A stretch of DNA of 64,000 nucleotides from Balneolaceae bacterium UBA2956 (GTDB lineage: Bacteria; Bacteroidota; Rhodothermia; Balneolales; Balneolaceae): contig DEBM01000045.1 of assembly GCA_002348545.1 (NCBI GenBank), forward strand, positions 67,503 to 131,502, in the 5' to 3' direction. Position numbers and translations under genes: made by a program. Shown one piece after another: positions 52,858 to 61,710 of this stretch (position 1 is the first letter of the stretch; each line of letters starts with the position of its first letter). Below the pieces are notes generated by a model. It was not told where the DNA came from. It was given only the letters and a program-made list of their open reading frames with translations, and made no database searches.

Positions 52858-54363
52858 ATGGAGAAACAATTGACCTATATTCATCAACTAAAGAATCGCA
52901 TCTCAGTGGAAGTTGACCTCTCTGGATGGGTTTACAATGTAAGAAGTAGTGGAAGCTTGGTATTTATAGAATGTAGAGACGGGTCTGGTATCTGCCAGTG
53001 TGTGGTAAATAAAGAGGAGGTCTCCGAAGAAAGCTGGGAAGCTGCTGTGAGTTTAAAGCAAGAATCATCTATTCGCTTACATGGTCTAGTGGTAGCTGAC
53101 GAACGAAGTATAGGAGGAGTAGAACTACAAGTACAGAGCGTCGAAATTTTACAATTAGTTACTGAATATCCAATTACTCCAAAGGAACATGGCATTGAAT
53201 TTTTAATGAACCGACGTCATTTATGGTTGCGTAGTCAACGACAATGGGCCGCTATGCGGGTACGAAATGGAATTATTTTTGCCATTCATAACTTTTTTCA
53301 GTCGCGAGGCTTCATCCAAACCGATACTCCTATTTTTACCCCTAATGCAGCAGAGGGGAGTACGACTTTGTTTGAAACTGATTATTTTGATGAAAAAGTC
53401 TATTTGGCACAAACAGGCCAACTTTATGGAGAGGCGCTAGCGATGGCTCATGGATTAATTTATACTTTTGGACCAACGTTTAGAGCAGAAAAGTCAAAAA
53501 CACGCCGTCATCTATCCGAATTCTGGATGATTGAACCTGAAATGGCATTTTACGATTTGGAGATGAATATGGATTTAGCAGAAGATATGCTTAAATCTAT
53601 TGTCGCTGACGTGCTTATGAATTATAGTCATGAGCTTGAGTTATTGGAGCGAGATATTAGTTCTCTTCAGAGATTAATTGAAAAAGATTTTGCACGTATC
53701 CAATATAATGATGCAGTTGATATTCTAACTTCTGAGAAAACAAGTCGTTTATTGGATGAGTTGATCCAACAAAGAGTATCTGAAAAAGAAGAACTTATCA
53801 AGGAACTAGGCACGATTCAAAAAGAACATAGTTCTGCGAAAAAATGGAGAAAAAAGCAGATTGAAAATCTTATTGTCGATATCAATATGAGAGTTGATCA
53901 GGCAGAAGAAGATTTACGTAATATTCCCAAATGGAAAAAATCTGCGCAAGAATTTACTTGGGGCTCTGATTTTGGAGGTAGTGATGAAACAGTACTAACC
54001 ATGCAATACGATGTTCCCGTCATGATAACCCATTGGCCTGCTGAAATAAAAGCCTTCTATATGAAGCGTGATGTGACCAACACCTATGCTTTAGGAGTAG
54101 ATATTCTAGCTCCTGAAGGTTATGGTGAAATAGTTGGTGGGAGTCAACGAGAAGACAATTTGGAGGTAATATTAGCTAGAATTCAGCAAGAGGGCTTGGA
54201 TCCAAAAGTATTTGATTGGTATATAGATTTACGACGTTTTGGTAGTGTCCCACATTCTGGATTTGGCTTAGGATTAGAGCGAACAGTCGCATGGATATGT
54301 GGACTAAAACATGTAAGAGAAACCATTGCCTTTCCTCGTATGATGGGAAGAATTACTCCATAA
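52858..54363 (+). CDS. asnS: asparaginyl-tRNA synthetase with a coiled-coil insertion
   Basis: AsnRS charges tRNA-Asn. The N-terminal OB domain (about 15-105) is followed by a class II catalytic domain with motif 2 TFRAEKSKTRRHLSEFWMIEPE (in two runs, about 206-227) and motif 3 GFGLGLERTVAWI (468-480). At 501 residues it is longer than the 466-residue E. coli enzyme. The extra segment, about residues 290-366, is charged and strongly helical, and lies between IQYNDAVDIL and the WGSDFGG motif. Presence of AsnRS means Asn-tRNA need not be made by transamidation. Confidence 0.93.
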   Translation: MEKQLTYIHQLKNRISVEVDLSGWVYNVRSSGSLVFIECRDGSGICQCVVNKEEVSEESWEAAVSLKQESSIRLHGLVVADERSIGGVELQVQSVEILQLVTEYPITPKEHGIEFLMNRRHLWLRSQRQWAAMRVRNGIIFAIHNFFQSRGFIQTDTPIFTPNAAEGSTTLFETDYFDEKVYLAQTGQLYGEALAMAHGLIYTFGPTFRAEKSKTRRHLSEFWMIEPEMAFYDLEMNMDLAEDMLKSIVADVLMNYSHELELLERDISSLQRLIEKDFARIQYNDAVDILTSEKTSRLLDELIQQRVSEKEELIKELGTIQKEHSSAKKWRKKQIENLIVDINMRVDQAEEDLRNIPKWKKSAQEFTWGSDFGGSDETVLTMQYDVPVMITHWPAEIKAFYMKRDVTNTYALGVDILAPEGYGEIVGGSQREDNLEVILARIQQEGLDPKVFDWYIDLRRFGSVPHSGFGLGLERTVAWICGLKHVRETIAFPRMMGRITP

Positions 54364-54388
54364 TTATTTTGAGTTTGAAACACTTTAA

Positions 54389-55456
54389 ATGATAAAAAAA
54401 AAATCATCTCTAGATCTATTTCGTGAAGAAATCTACTCATTAGAGAAGGGGGAGATCCATCCACTTTATATAATTGAGGGAAGTGAGCATTTCTTTATAG
54501 ATCGATTTATTCAGCGTATTCTCGAGATAATACCCATTCATGAAAGAGATTTTAACAGTGACTTTCTGTATGGAAATGAAGTTCAGTTAGAAGCCGTTCT
54601 GCAATTGGTTAAGAGTTTTCCCATGATGGCTGAGCGTCGTTTGGTTGTGGTAAAAAATGCTAATGATTTATTCAAACGAATGTCTTCTAATTTACAGGAC
54701 GATTTCTTGCACTATCTTCAAAATCCAAATCCTCAAACAACACTTGTTATACATTTAGATCCTAAAATTCAAAAAAATACAAAAATAGGTAAGAGGTTGC
54801 ATGGTCCTGCTATACATGGGTTATTATTTGATCCAGTTCCAGATTATCAAATAGCAAATTGGGTTATGGGTTGGACTAGACAAGAACATAATACACTTTT
54901 AAGTGAAGAAGTTGCGCAACTACTAACCCAATTGGTGGGTAACGACTTAAAGCTTTTATCCTCTGAAATAGATAAAATTTGCACATATACTGCTAATTTT
55001 GAGGGGGAAGTGGATCTTAAAAGGGTTCGTTCCATTGTAGGATCATACCGAGGCTTCGATGTATTTGAACTAAGGGAGGCCATTAATAAAAAAGATCTTC
55101 AGCAATCCTTTTTTATAGCTCAACGTATCCTTCAACAAAGTAAATCGGATACTGGGGAATTAATTCGTATCGTTGCTTTTTTATACTCTGATTTTTTAAA
55201 ACTTTGGCAAATAATTCGATTAAAACAGGCCTCTAAATCCGATAATGAAATAAAAAAAGCACTTTATATTAATTCATCCTACTATTTCAACCGCTTATCT
55301 TCCGATGCAAGGCGGTATTCCACAACGGACATGATGCATATCTTTAATGCATTGTTAGATGCCGATCGAGCCATTAAAGGGTTTTCTACGATGGATGTTA
55401 GCGGAATATTAATGTTGCTTGTTAAGCGTCTAATTCACCCGCATAATTATGCTTAA
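54389..55456 (+). CDS. holA: DNA polymerase III subunit delta
   Basis: HolA opens the sliding clamp within the clamp loader. The 355-residue protein shows the delta-family N-terminal P-loop-like region, PLYIIEGSEHFFIDRFIQRIL (about 24-44), and the middle SFPMMAERRLVVVKNAND motif. Helical lid and C-terminal domains follow, e.g. LKLLSSEIDKICTYTANF. It follows asnS by 25 bases, and its 3' end is 11 bases from the convergent E1 dehydrogenase gene. Confidence 0.9.
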   Translation: MIKKKSSLDLFREEIYSLEKGEIHPLYIIEGSEHFFIDRFIQRILEIIPIHERDFNSDFLYGNEVQLEAVLQLVKSFPMMAERRLVVVKNANDLFKRMSSNLQDDFLHYLQNPNPQTTLVIHLDPKIQKNTKIGKRLHGPAIHGLLFDPVPDYQIANWVMGWTRQEHNTLLSEEVAQLLTQLVGNDLKLLSSEIDKICTYTANFEGEVDLKRVRSIVGSYRGFDVFELREAINKKDLQQSFFIAQRILQQSKSDTGELIRIVAFLYSDFLKLWQIIRLKQASKSDNEIKKALYINSSYYFNRLSSDARRYSTTDMMHIFNALLDADRAIKGFSTMDVSGILMLLVKRLIHPHNYA

Positions 55457-55467
55457 ATTTCATGAAT

Positions 55468-57483
55468 TTAGTACTTTAATAAGTCTATCACGTGTTCTCT
55501 AAGGCGATATTGCCCTAAATAGCCAGCCTCCAAATTTTTGTTAAATGGAATAGGTGTGTGGATGGATGAAACTCTCTTGATTGGGGCATCCAGCCACTGA
55601 AATGCATGTTCTGACAGATAAGATGCAATTTCACTCATAGGCCCCATAATTTCAGCGGCTTCCTGTAATAACAAAGCGCGATTCGTTTTCTTAACTGAGC
55701 TTAGTAGAGTCAACCAATCTATAGGGGCTAAGCTTCTTAAGTCTATAACCTCAATAGATATGCCTAATTCTTCCATCTCTTTCGCAAGATCTAATGCCCA
55801 ATGTACCTGCCAACCATAGGTTATAATACTCATACTATTTCCTTCACGAATTACCTTTGCAGCATGAATATCGGTCCATACAGCCTTAACTGGAACCTTT
55901 TTTCTTATACTACGATATAGCCTTTTGTGTTCAAAAAATAGAACCGGGTTAGGTTCAAGAATAGCACTATAAAGCATGTTTTGAGCATCCTCTACATTGG
56001 AGGGTACTAGAATTTTTAATCCAGCATGGGGCATAAACCATGACTCAGGCGATTGTGAATGAAATGGCCCTGCGCCAACACCCGCTCCATGAGGTAGGCG
56101 AATGGTAACATTAATCCCAGGCGTCCAGCGGTAATGTGATTTGGCGATATTTTGTATTATTTGGTTCATCCCGCAACTCACGAAATCGGCAAATTGCATT
56201 TCAACAATGGGCTTAAACCCATCTAACGACAAGCCTAAAGCAGCTCCTAATATACCAGATTCTATGATTGGTGTATTTCGAATGCGTTGTTCACCAAATT
56301 CGGCTAAGAATCCTTCTGAAATTTTAAATACTCCGCCATATTCAGCTACATCTTGTCCCATAAGTAGCACATTTTCATCTTCCCGTAAGCTTTGTGATAA
56401 TGCATTTGAAATAGCATCTACAAAGCGTTTTTCTATATGATTTTCCTCTTTTGTTCCTTTCGGTAGAAGGCTGGGTTTGTATTGAGAAGCAAATACAGCT
56501 TTTCGTTCTTTTTCCTCAACAAAACTTGGTTCTTCAGAGTATAGTGCCTTATCTAAATCAGCCTTAAAAATTTCTTTTAACCTTTCAGCATGATTAGAAA
56601 ATTGCTGATCGGTATAGTCAAAGTTTTGCCGTATGTACTGCTCAAGACGAGTGATGGGATCCTTTTTCACCCATTCAGCTATAATATTCTTAGGTACGTA
56701 GGCAATACCAGATGCTTCTTCATGCCCCCTAATTCTAAATGTTTTTGCTTCAATGAGTACTGGTTTGCCCGATAAAGCTCTAATTCGTGCTTGTTTCATT
56801 GCATTCATCACATCAAAAATATCATTTCCATCTACTTGTATACCATCAACGCCATAACCAATAGCGCGATCTATTAGATTCTCGCAGGCGAATTGTTGGG
56901 AGGTTGGAGTGGATAGACCATAGCCATTATTTTCAATGACAAAGACAACGGGTAATTTCCAAACTGCGGCTAAGTTTAAGGCTTCATGAAAATCTCCTTC
57001 ACTAGTGGCACCATCCCCACAAAAAGAAATAGCGACAGATTCTTTATCTCGTAATTTGTTTGCCAGTGCTAAACCATCTGCAACCGGCATCATAGCTGCT
57101 AAATGTGATATCATGCCAATGATCTTATGTTCTAGGCTGCCAAAATGGAATGAACGTTCACGGCCAGAGCTAAAGCCGTCTTCCTTTCCAAAAAGCTGAC
57201 AAAAAAGCGGATATAAAGGTATATTTCTGCTTGTAAATACTCCTAAATTTCGGTGCATAGGGAGTAAAAAATCATCGCTTGAACAGGCTTTAGTAACCCC
57301 AACTGAAATGGCTTCTTGTCCTATACCAGAGAACCATTTATTTATTTTGTTTTGCCGTAAAAGCATAAGCATTTTTTCTTCTATTAGCCTTGGGAGCAGT
57401 AGAGAATCATATAAATCTAAGGTGATATCTTTGTTTGTATGGGCGATGTCTATTTTCTTTGAGGTCATCAGGCGCGAAGACAT
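55468..57483 (-). CDS. fused E1 alpha-beta subunit of a 2-oxoacid dehydrogenase
   Basis: The 671-residue protein joins an E1-alpha half (about 20-330) with the thiamine diphosphate motif GDGATSEGDFHEAL (156-169) ending in ENN (184-186) to an E1-beta half (about 350-670) with GQDVAEYGGVF, RNTPIIESGILG and HGAGVGAGPFHSQSPE. Such fused E1 proteins act in branched-chain 2-oxoacid or pyruvate dehydrogenase-type complexes. The substrate cannot be told. No E2 (dihydrolipoyl acyltransferase) or E3 gene is in the window. It follows the deoxyhypusine-synthase-like gene by 15 bases; an in-frame ATG at 57468 is an alternative start. Confidence 0.9.
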   Translation of the reverse strand: MSSRLMTSKKIDIAHTNKDITLDLYDSLLLPRLIEEKMLMLLRQNKINKWFSGIGQEAISVGVTKACSSDDFLLPMHRNLGVFTSRNIPLYPLFCQLFGKEDGFSSGRERSFHFGSLEHKIIGMISHLAAMMPVADGLALANKLRDKESVAISFCGDGATSEGDFHEALNLAAVWKLPVVFVIENNGYGLSTPTSQQFACENLIDRAIGYGVDGIQVDGNDIFDVMNAMKQARIRALSGKPVLIEAKTFRIRGHEEASGIAYVPKNIIAEWVKKDPITRLEQYIRQNFDYTDQQFSNHAERLKEIFKADLDKALYSEEPSFVEEKERKAVFASQYKPSLLPKGTKEENHIEKRFVDAISNALSQSLREDENVLLMGQDVAEYGGVFKISEGFLAEFGEQRIRNTPIIESGILGAALGLSLDGFKPIVEMQFADFVSCGMNQIIQNIAKSHYRWTPGINVTIRLPHGAGVGAGPFHSQSPESWFMPHAGLKILVPSNVEDAQNMLYSAILEPNPVLFFEHKRLYRSIRKKVPVKAVWTDIHAAKVIREGNSMSIITYGWQVHWALDLAKEMEELGISIEVIDLRSLAPIDWLTLLSSVKKTNRALLLQEAAEIMGPMSEIASYLSEHAFQWLDAPIKRVSSIHTPIPFNKNLEAGYLGQYRLREHVIDLLKY

Positions 57484-57498
57484 ATATGTTGATATAAT

Positions 57499-58467
57499 TT
57501 ATTTATCCAGTAGATACGCAAAAATTAGTGGAGCAACAATGGTTGCATCGGATTCTATGACAAATTTCGGTGTATCAATACCCAGTTTACCCCAGGTTAT
57601 TTTTTCGTTAGGTATAGCGCCTGAGTAGGAACCATAACTTGTAGTTGAGTCACTGATTTGACAAAAATATGACCACAAGGGAACAGAAACACTCAAATCC
57701 TGTTCTATCAATGGTACCACACAAATTGGGAAATCACCTGCGATTCCACCACCAATTTGGAAGAACCCAATTCCTGTTTCCGATTCCTTTTGATACCATT
57801 CCGCTAATTCAATCATATATTCTATTCCAGATTTTACAACTTGAGGATTGATTCTACCTTTAATACAATGTGAGGCAAAAAAATTACCGCAAGTCGAGTC
57901 TTCCCAACCTGGCACAACAATGGGAAGATTCTTTTCTGCGGCAGCTAATACCCATGAGTGTTTTGGGTTAATTTGATAAGAGGAAGAAATCTCTTCAGAA
58001 AGCAGAAGGTCATAAAAAAATTCATGAGGAAATAGACGATTTTCTTCATTAGCTGCATCTACCCATCGTCGGACTAAATGCTTCTCAATTACTCGTATAG
58101 CTTCCATCTCAGGAATGCAGGTATCAGTGACTCGATTATATTGATTTTCAAGCAACTCTTGTTCTTCATCTGGATTCAGATCTCTATAGTTAGGGATCCG
58201 TTTGTAATGATTATGAGCAACTAAATTAAATAAATCTTCCTCTAAGTTCGCTCCTGTACAAGAAATAGCATGAATTTTATCAGCACGGATCATTTCAGCT
58301 AGACTTATCCCTAACTCTGCAGTACTCATCGCACCAGCCAAGCTTACTAGTATTTTATTTCCTTCTAATAATTTCTGTTCATAACCTTGGGCAGCATCAA
58401 TTAGTGCGGCGGCATTAAAGTGCTTAAAATTAGCCATTAAAAAAGTAGATATAGGTCCTTTTGACAT
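57499..58467 (-). CDS. deoxyhypusine synthase family protein
   Basis: The 322-residue protein belongs to the deoxyhypusine synthase fold. It shows VSLAGAMSTAELGISLAEMI, an NAD-region SCTGANLEEDLFNL, PIVVPGWEDSTCGNFFASH and the C-terminal KITWGKLGI block, whose Lys294 corresponds to the lysine that forms the enzyme-substrate intermediate in eukaryotic enzymes. Bacteria have no eIF5A, so the physiological reaction is unclear; homospermidine- or aminobutyl-transfer reactions are documented for some homologues. It lies between speA and the E1 gene, which suggests a polyamine role. Confidence 0.82.
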   Translation of the reverse strand: MSKGPISTFLMANFKHFNAAALIDAAQGYEQKLLEGNKILVSLAGAMSTAELGISLAEMIRADKIHAISCTGANLEEDLFNLVAHNHYKRIPNYRDLNPDEEQELLENQYNRVTDTCIPEMEAIRVIEKHLVRRWVDAANEENRLFPHEFFYDLLLSEEISSSYQINPKHSWVLAAAEKNLPIVVPGWEDSTCGNFFASHCIKGRINPQVVKSGIEYMIELAEWYQKESETGIGFFQIGGGIAGDFPICVVPLIEQDLSVSVPLWSYFCQISDSTTSYGSYSGAIPNEKITWGKLGIDTPKFVIESDATIVAPLIFAYLLDK

Positions 58468-58529
58468 CGCTTTTTAGTTTTGTATAGTTAAATTCTAGTA
58501 TAGATAGTTAATCGAGTTAGAGCAAAGCT

Positions 58530-58682
58530 ATGTCGATTACTCATATCTTATTAGTCGTCATTAGCATTTTTTTATTATCTGGTTTAATTCTAATACATCT
58601 CATTAAATTGAAGATTAACGAATGTATTCGAATAAAAAGTAGCTTTAATCATCATAACCAAGAATGGATAGCATATTACTGA
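58530..58682 (+). CDS. possible 50-residue single-helix membrane protein
   Basis: A 50-codon frame lies in the gap between the divergent DHS-like gene and the end of speA, running antisense into the speA stop. Residues about 6-25 form a clear hydrophobic helix (ILLVVISIFLLSGLILIHLI), followed by a basic stretch. No ribosome-binding sequence is obvious and no homologue is known to me. The clean membrane helix makes it a candidate small membrane protein, but chance is likely enough. Confidence 0.22.
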   Translation: MSITHILLVVISIFLLSGLILIHLIKLKINECIRIKSSFNHHNQEWIAYY

Positions 58683-60054
58683 CGGATTGTTCATCACAGT
58701 AAAGGTAATCTATAAGATTACCATGTTCATCTTTGTCCACTACAATTTGTCGTGGTGATGGGATCAAGCAATGCTTTATGCCACCATATCCTGAAATTGC
58801 TTCCTGATAGGCACCAGTGTGGAAAAAGCCAATATACAGAGGATCTTCCCCGCCTTTATCATCAAAGGTAGGCAAGAGTATCTGTTGATTTAACTGTTCA
58901 GAGTTATAGTAATCAGAATTATCACAGCTTATTCCGCCAATATGAATGCGTTTGTAGTCATTTTCCCATTTATTTATTGGGAGTAAGATGAATTTTTCGT
59001 TTATCGACCAAGAATCGGGTATGGTATTCATTAAGCTGTTGTCAATAATATACCACAATTCAGTACCATTTTGTTGTTTTTGTTCTATAACGCTAAAAAT
59101 CACGGCACCACTTTCACCCACGGTATATTTGCCAAACTCGGTATAAATATCTGGTTCTGAAACACACGCTTGGACGCATGCTTCTTTAATATTTCGGACG
59201 ATTTCGTCAACAACATATTCATAATCATATTCAAAACCCAGGCTGTTTCTAATTGGAAAGCCACCACCAATATTTAAGGCTTGAAGAGAGGGTACTAACT
59301 GTTTTATTTGGATATACAGCTGTAAGGCTTTTTTGAACTCACCCCAATAATATAAGTTATCATTAATGCCCGAATCCACGAAAAAATGTATCATATGAAG
59401 CTCAAGGAATTCGTTGGTCTGTATTTTATCCTTCACCAATTTTAATAATTCTTGTTTATTTATACCCAATCTTGAGGTATAGTATGCCGCTTGAGGTTCT
59501 TCATCAATACTTAAACGAAGCCCGATTTTGATAGGTTTTTCTAACTTTTGGTTATTAATACGTTCTAGTTCTTGTACACTATCTAATATGATGACGGTGC
59601 GTTCAAAATCTAGATTTTGTAAAAGACGAATTTTTTCTAGGTATTCCTCAGTCTTAATACCATTATGTAAAATCGTTGCGTCCTTACTCAAAGCGCCATG
59701 TTCATATAGCTTTAAAATAAGATCAATATCATATGAGGAAGAAGTTTCTAATGAAACACTTTCTTTTAGTGCGGTTTTAATGACATAACTAAAATGACAG
59801 CATTTTGTACAGTAACAATATTCATAAGAACCTGCATAATCATATTTCTTAAAAGCTTGATAAAATAAGTTCCGAGCTTTTTGGATTTGCTCCCTAATCT
59901 TAGGTAAATAACTAATTCGAAGAGGGGTTCTATAATTATCTAATATCTTCTTAAGATCTATGCCATTGAAGTGCAATCTGTCTTTCTGAAGATCAAAACC
60001 CTCTTGAGGAAAGTTATAGGTTTGTTCAATAAGTTCTTTGTAATTGTTTTTCAT
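58645..60054 (-). CDS. speA: arginine decarboxylase-like PLP enzyme, Bacteroidota short form
   Basis: SpeA converts arginine to agmatine, the first step of polyamine synthesis. The 469-residue protein has the PLP-lysine segment YEYCYCTKCCHFSYV (Lys84), glycine-rich phosphate-binding LNIGGGFP, a GESG motif in place of EPGR and the GGISCDNSDYY substrate motif. It is much shorter than the E. coli SpeA (about 660 residues) but matches the short form seen in Bacteroidota. A close relative acting on another basic amino acid or carboxynorspermidine is possible. A deoxyhypusine-synthase-like gene lies 178 bases downstream; no agmatinase gene is visible. Confidence 0.8.
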   Translation of the reverse strand: MKNNYKELIEQTYNFPQEGFDLQKDRLHFNGIDLKKILDNYRTPLRISYLPKIREQIQKARNLFYQAFKKYDYAGSYEYCYCTKCCHFSYVIKTALKESVSLETSSSYDIDLILKLYEHGALSKDATILHNGIKTEEYLEKIRLLQNLDFERTVIILDSVQELERINNQKLEKPIKIGLRLSIDEEPQAAYYTSRLGINKQELLKLVKDKIQTNEFLELHMIHFFVDSGINDNLYYWGEFKKALQLYIQIKQLVPSLQALNIGGGFPIRNSLGFEYDYEYVVDEIVRNIKEACVQACVSEPDIYTEFGKYTVGESGAVIFSVIEQKQQNGTELWYIIDNSLMNTIPDSWSINEKFILLPINKWENDYKRIHIGGISCDNSDYYNSEQLNQQILLPTFDDKGGEDPLYIGFFHTGAYQEAISGYGGIKHCLIPSPRQIVVDKDEHGNLIDYLYCDEQSVSNMLSILGYDD

Positions 60055-60302
60055 GCATTTAATTAATTAATAAATTGAAAATGATGAGCTCTAAAACCAG
60101 ATTCTACTTTCAAAAATGCCCGTTGTAGAAGAACATTTAATTACAACAAAAAAATAAAAAAATAACCTGCAAATCTAATTACATTTGTGTGCAAAAAGAA
60201 TACAAGGATAATATTTTTTACTATCTATTCTATAGCTTCTATGCTATTATAGTAAACGTAATATTTAATGTATCCTCAAATAACCAAAACTTTTAGATCC
60301 CA
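60055..60302. other. 248-base divergent intergenic region (speA / barrel protein)
   Basis: Very A/T-rich DNA between divergent genes, with an inverted-repeat pair of promoter-like elements at 60170-60187 listed separately. A short inverted repeat (GTTGTA ... TACAAC at about 60122-60147) lies in the speA leader. No RNA gene was recognised. Confidence 0.4.
60170..60187. promoter_or_regulatory. imperfect palindrome of two facing TAnnTTTG elements
   Basis: The bases read CAAATCTAATTACATTTG. The left half is TAGATTTG on the minus strand and the right half TACATTTG on the plus strand. Together they make an 18-base inverted repeat with one mismatched pair. It could be two divergent promoter -7 elements (speA and the barrel gene) or a regulator-binding site. 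The -33 boxes are weak. Confidence 0.35.
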
Positions 60303-61661
60303 TTGTACCTTTCGAAATTTGTTGTAACTCTAGGTTGGATCTACCTGTCATTTGTAGGTATTGCTACGTCGGTACAGTCTCAGCTTGTGCAGCCTTCCTT
60401 AAAACTGACTAGACTTATTTTGATCGATGCAATAAAAATAAAAAATCCACTTGAGGTCTATTTTGAAGAAGTAGGTAATCAGAATATTGTTAACCCCAAA
60501 GAAGCTTTTCTTTCTAATGTCATTATTGATACACTGCTGATCGAGCCCTACAGTGATGATTGGGTAAATGATTTTATAACCAATATGTTGGTTATAAAAG
60601 AACGATCATTAGCCGCTAACGAATGGCTCCAAATTGATCACCTGATCGAAGACAGTGTAAGTGGACAAGTACAATTATTCCTCACTATACAAGCAAGAGA
60701 TAACGGCAAAAAATTGGATAATAGTATCCCTAAAAGTTCAATCGATGGTGTACTAGGGGTGGTACCAATTGAAGATAGTCGCTGGATGATAGTTGGGGAT
60801 CTAGTGCTACAAATACCTGAATTATGGAAGGTTAATCAAGCCTTGGATTTTACATTTACACGAAGCGATATAGATTATACTTCAACCTCATTGAGTTTTC
60901 AACAACCGATCAATAAGCGTTTTTATATGAATGGACATATTGAACTTGAACAGAGAGACAGTATTTATCAACAAAGTGTTTTAGGAATGACAGGACGCTG
61001 GCTGGCTAATCCAAATCACAGATATAATATGAGCATTGCCTTTGAAAATAGTAGTTCTTCCAAACGGGTACAATCATATCTAGATAGTTATCAAGGAATC
61101 TTTATACAATTAGGAATATTTCAACAATTTACAGTAAAAGACTGGAATTTAGCTAGTCATCTAGATTTTAGTTCAACCTATCAAAAAAGTAAACAAACTA
61201 AAAGCCAACTCATTGGACGTAATACTCAATGGGTTCATTCACTGCACCTTGAGACTGTCATTGAATCTCCAAAAACTGGTATTGGTTTTATTCATCTAAG
61301 CCAGGTATACGACCGGGTATGGGCCAAAGAGTTACCATGGACTTATGCTATTGTATTTGGTGGGGCAAAAACCTTGCCTGGTTTTTATGAACGCCAATTT
61401 GATGCTCAATGGGTTTTTCGTATTAAATCTAGCTATGTAATTCCTCTAAAAGACAGCGATATTTGGGAATTTTTTGTGGTTGCGGCACATTTCAAAAATT
61501 TCGCCTCAAGATCTGAGGGCTTTACTACTAAGCAAACATTGTGGTCTACTGGATTTAGCTATACTTTCGAAACCGACTTTGGAAACATTCAATTGGCATT
61601 AGCTACGCCCTTATGGTCAATCTATAGTGGTTCTAAACTGCATCTAAACGTAGTACGCTAG
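60303..61661 (+). CDS. predicted outer-membrane beta-barrel protein
   Basis: The 452 residues start with a signal peptide (hydrophobic to about 24, SVQSQ) and continue with a short N-terminal region. The rest is alternating polar/hydrophobic strands typical of a barrel, with Asn/Gln/Ser-rich turns. The LPGFYERQFDAQWVFRIKS segment near the C-terminal half resembles the LRGY/LPGF loop of BamA/TamA-type barrels, and the end is a short hydrophobic strand. I assign a BamA-like surface protein only tentatively. TTG at 60303 is used as start because no ATG gives the signal peptide. It is followed 49 bases later by the methionine synthase genes. Confidence 0.6.
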   Translation: MYLSKFVVTLGWIYLSFVGIATSVQSQLVQPSLKLTRLILIDAIKIKNPLEVYFEEVGNQNIVNPKEAFLSNVIIDTLLIEPYSDDWVNDFITNMLVIKERSLAANEWLQIDHLIEDSVSGQVQLFLTIQARDNGKKLDNSIPKSSIDGVLGVVPIEDSRWMIVGDLVLQIPELWKVNQALDFTFTRSDIDYTSTSLSFQQPINKRFYMNGHIELEQRDSIYQQSVLGMTGRWLANPNHRYNMSIAFENSSSSKRVQSYLDSYQGIFIQLGIFQQFTVKDWNLASHLDFSSTYQKSKQTKSQLIGRNTQWVHSLHLETVIESPKTGIGFIHLSQVYDRVWAKELPWTYAIVFGGAKTLPGFYERQFDAQWVFRIKSSYVIPLKDSDIWEFFVVAAHFKNFASRSEGFTTKQTLWSTGFSYTFETDFGNIQLALATPLWSIYSGSKLHLNVVR

Positions 61662-61710
61662 CGGTTGGTTGTTGCATGTTTTATGCTTAATTTTTTTAAT
61701 TTATCAACAT

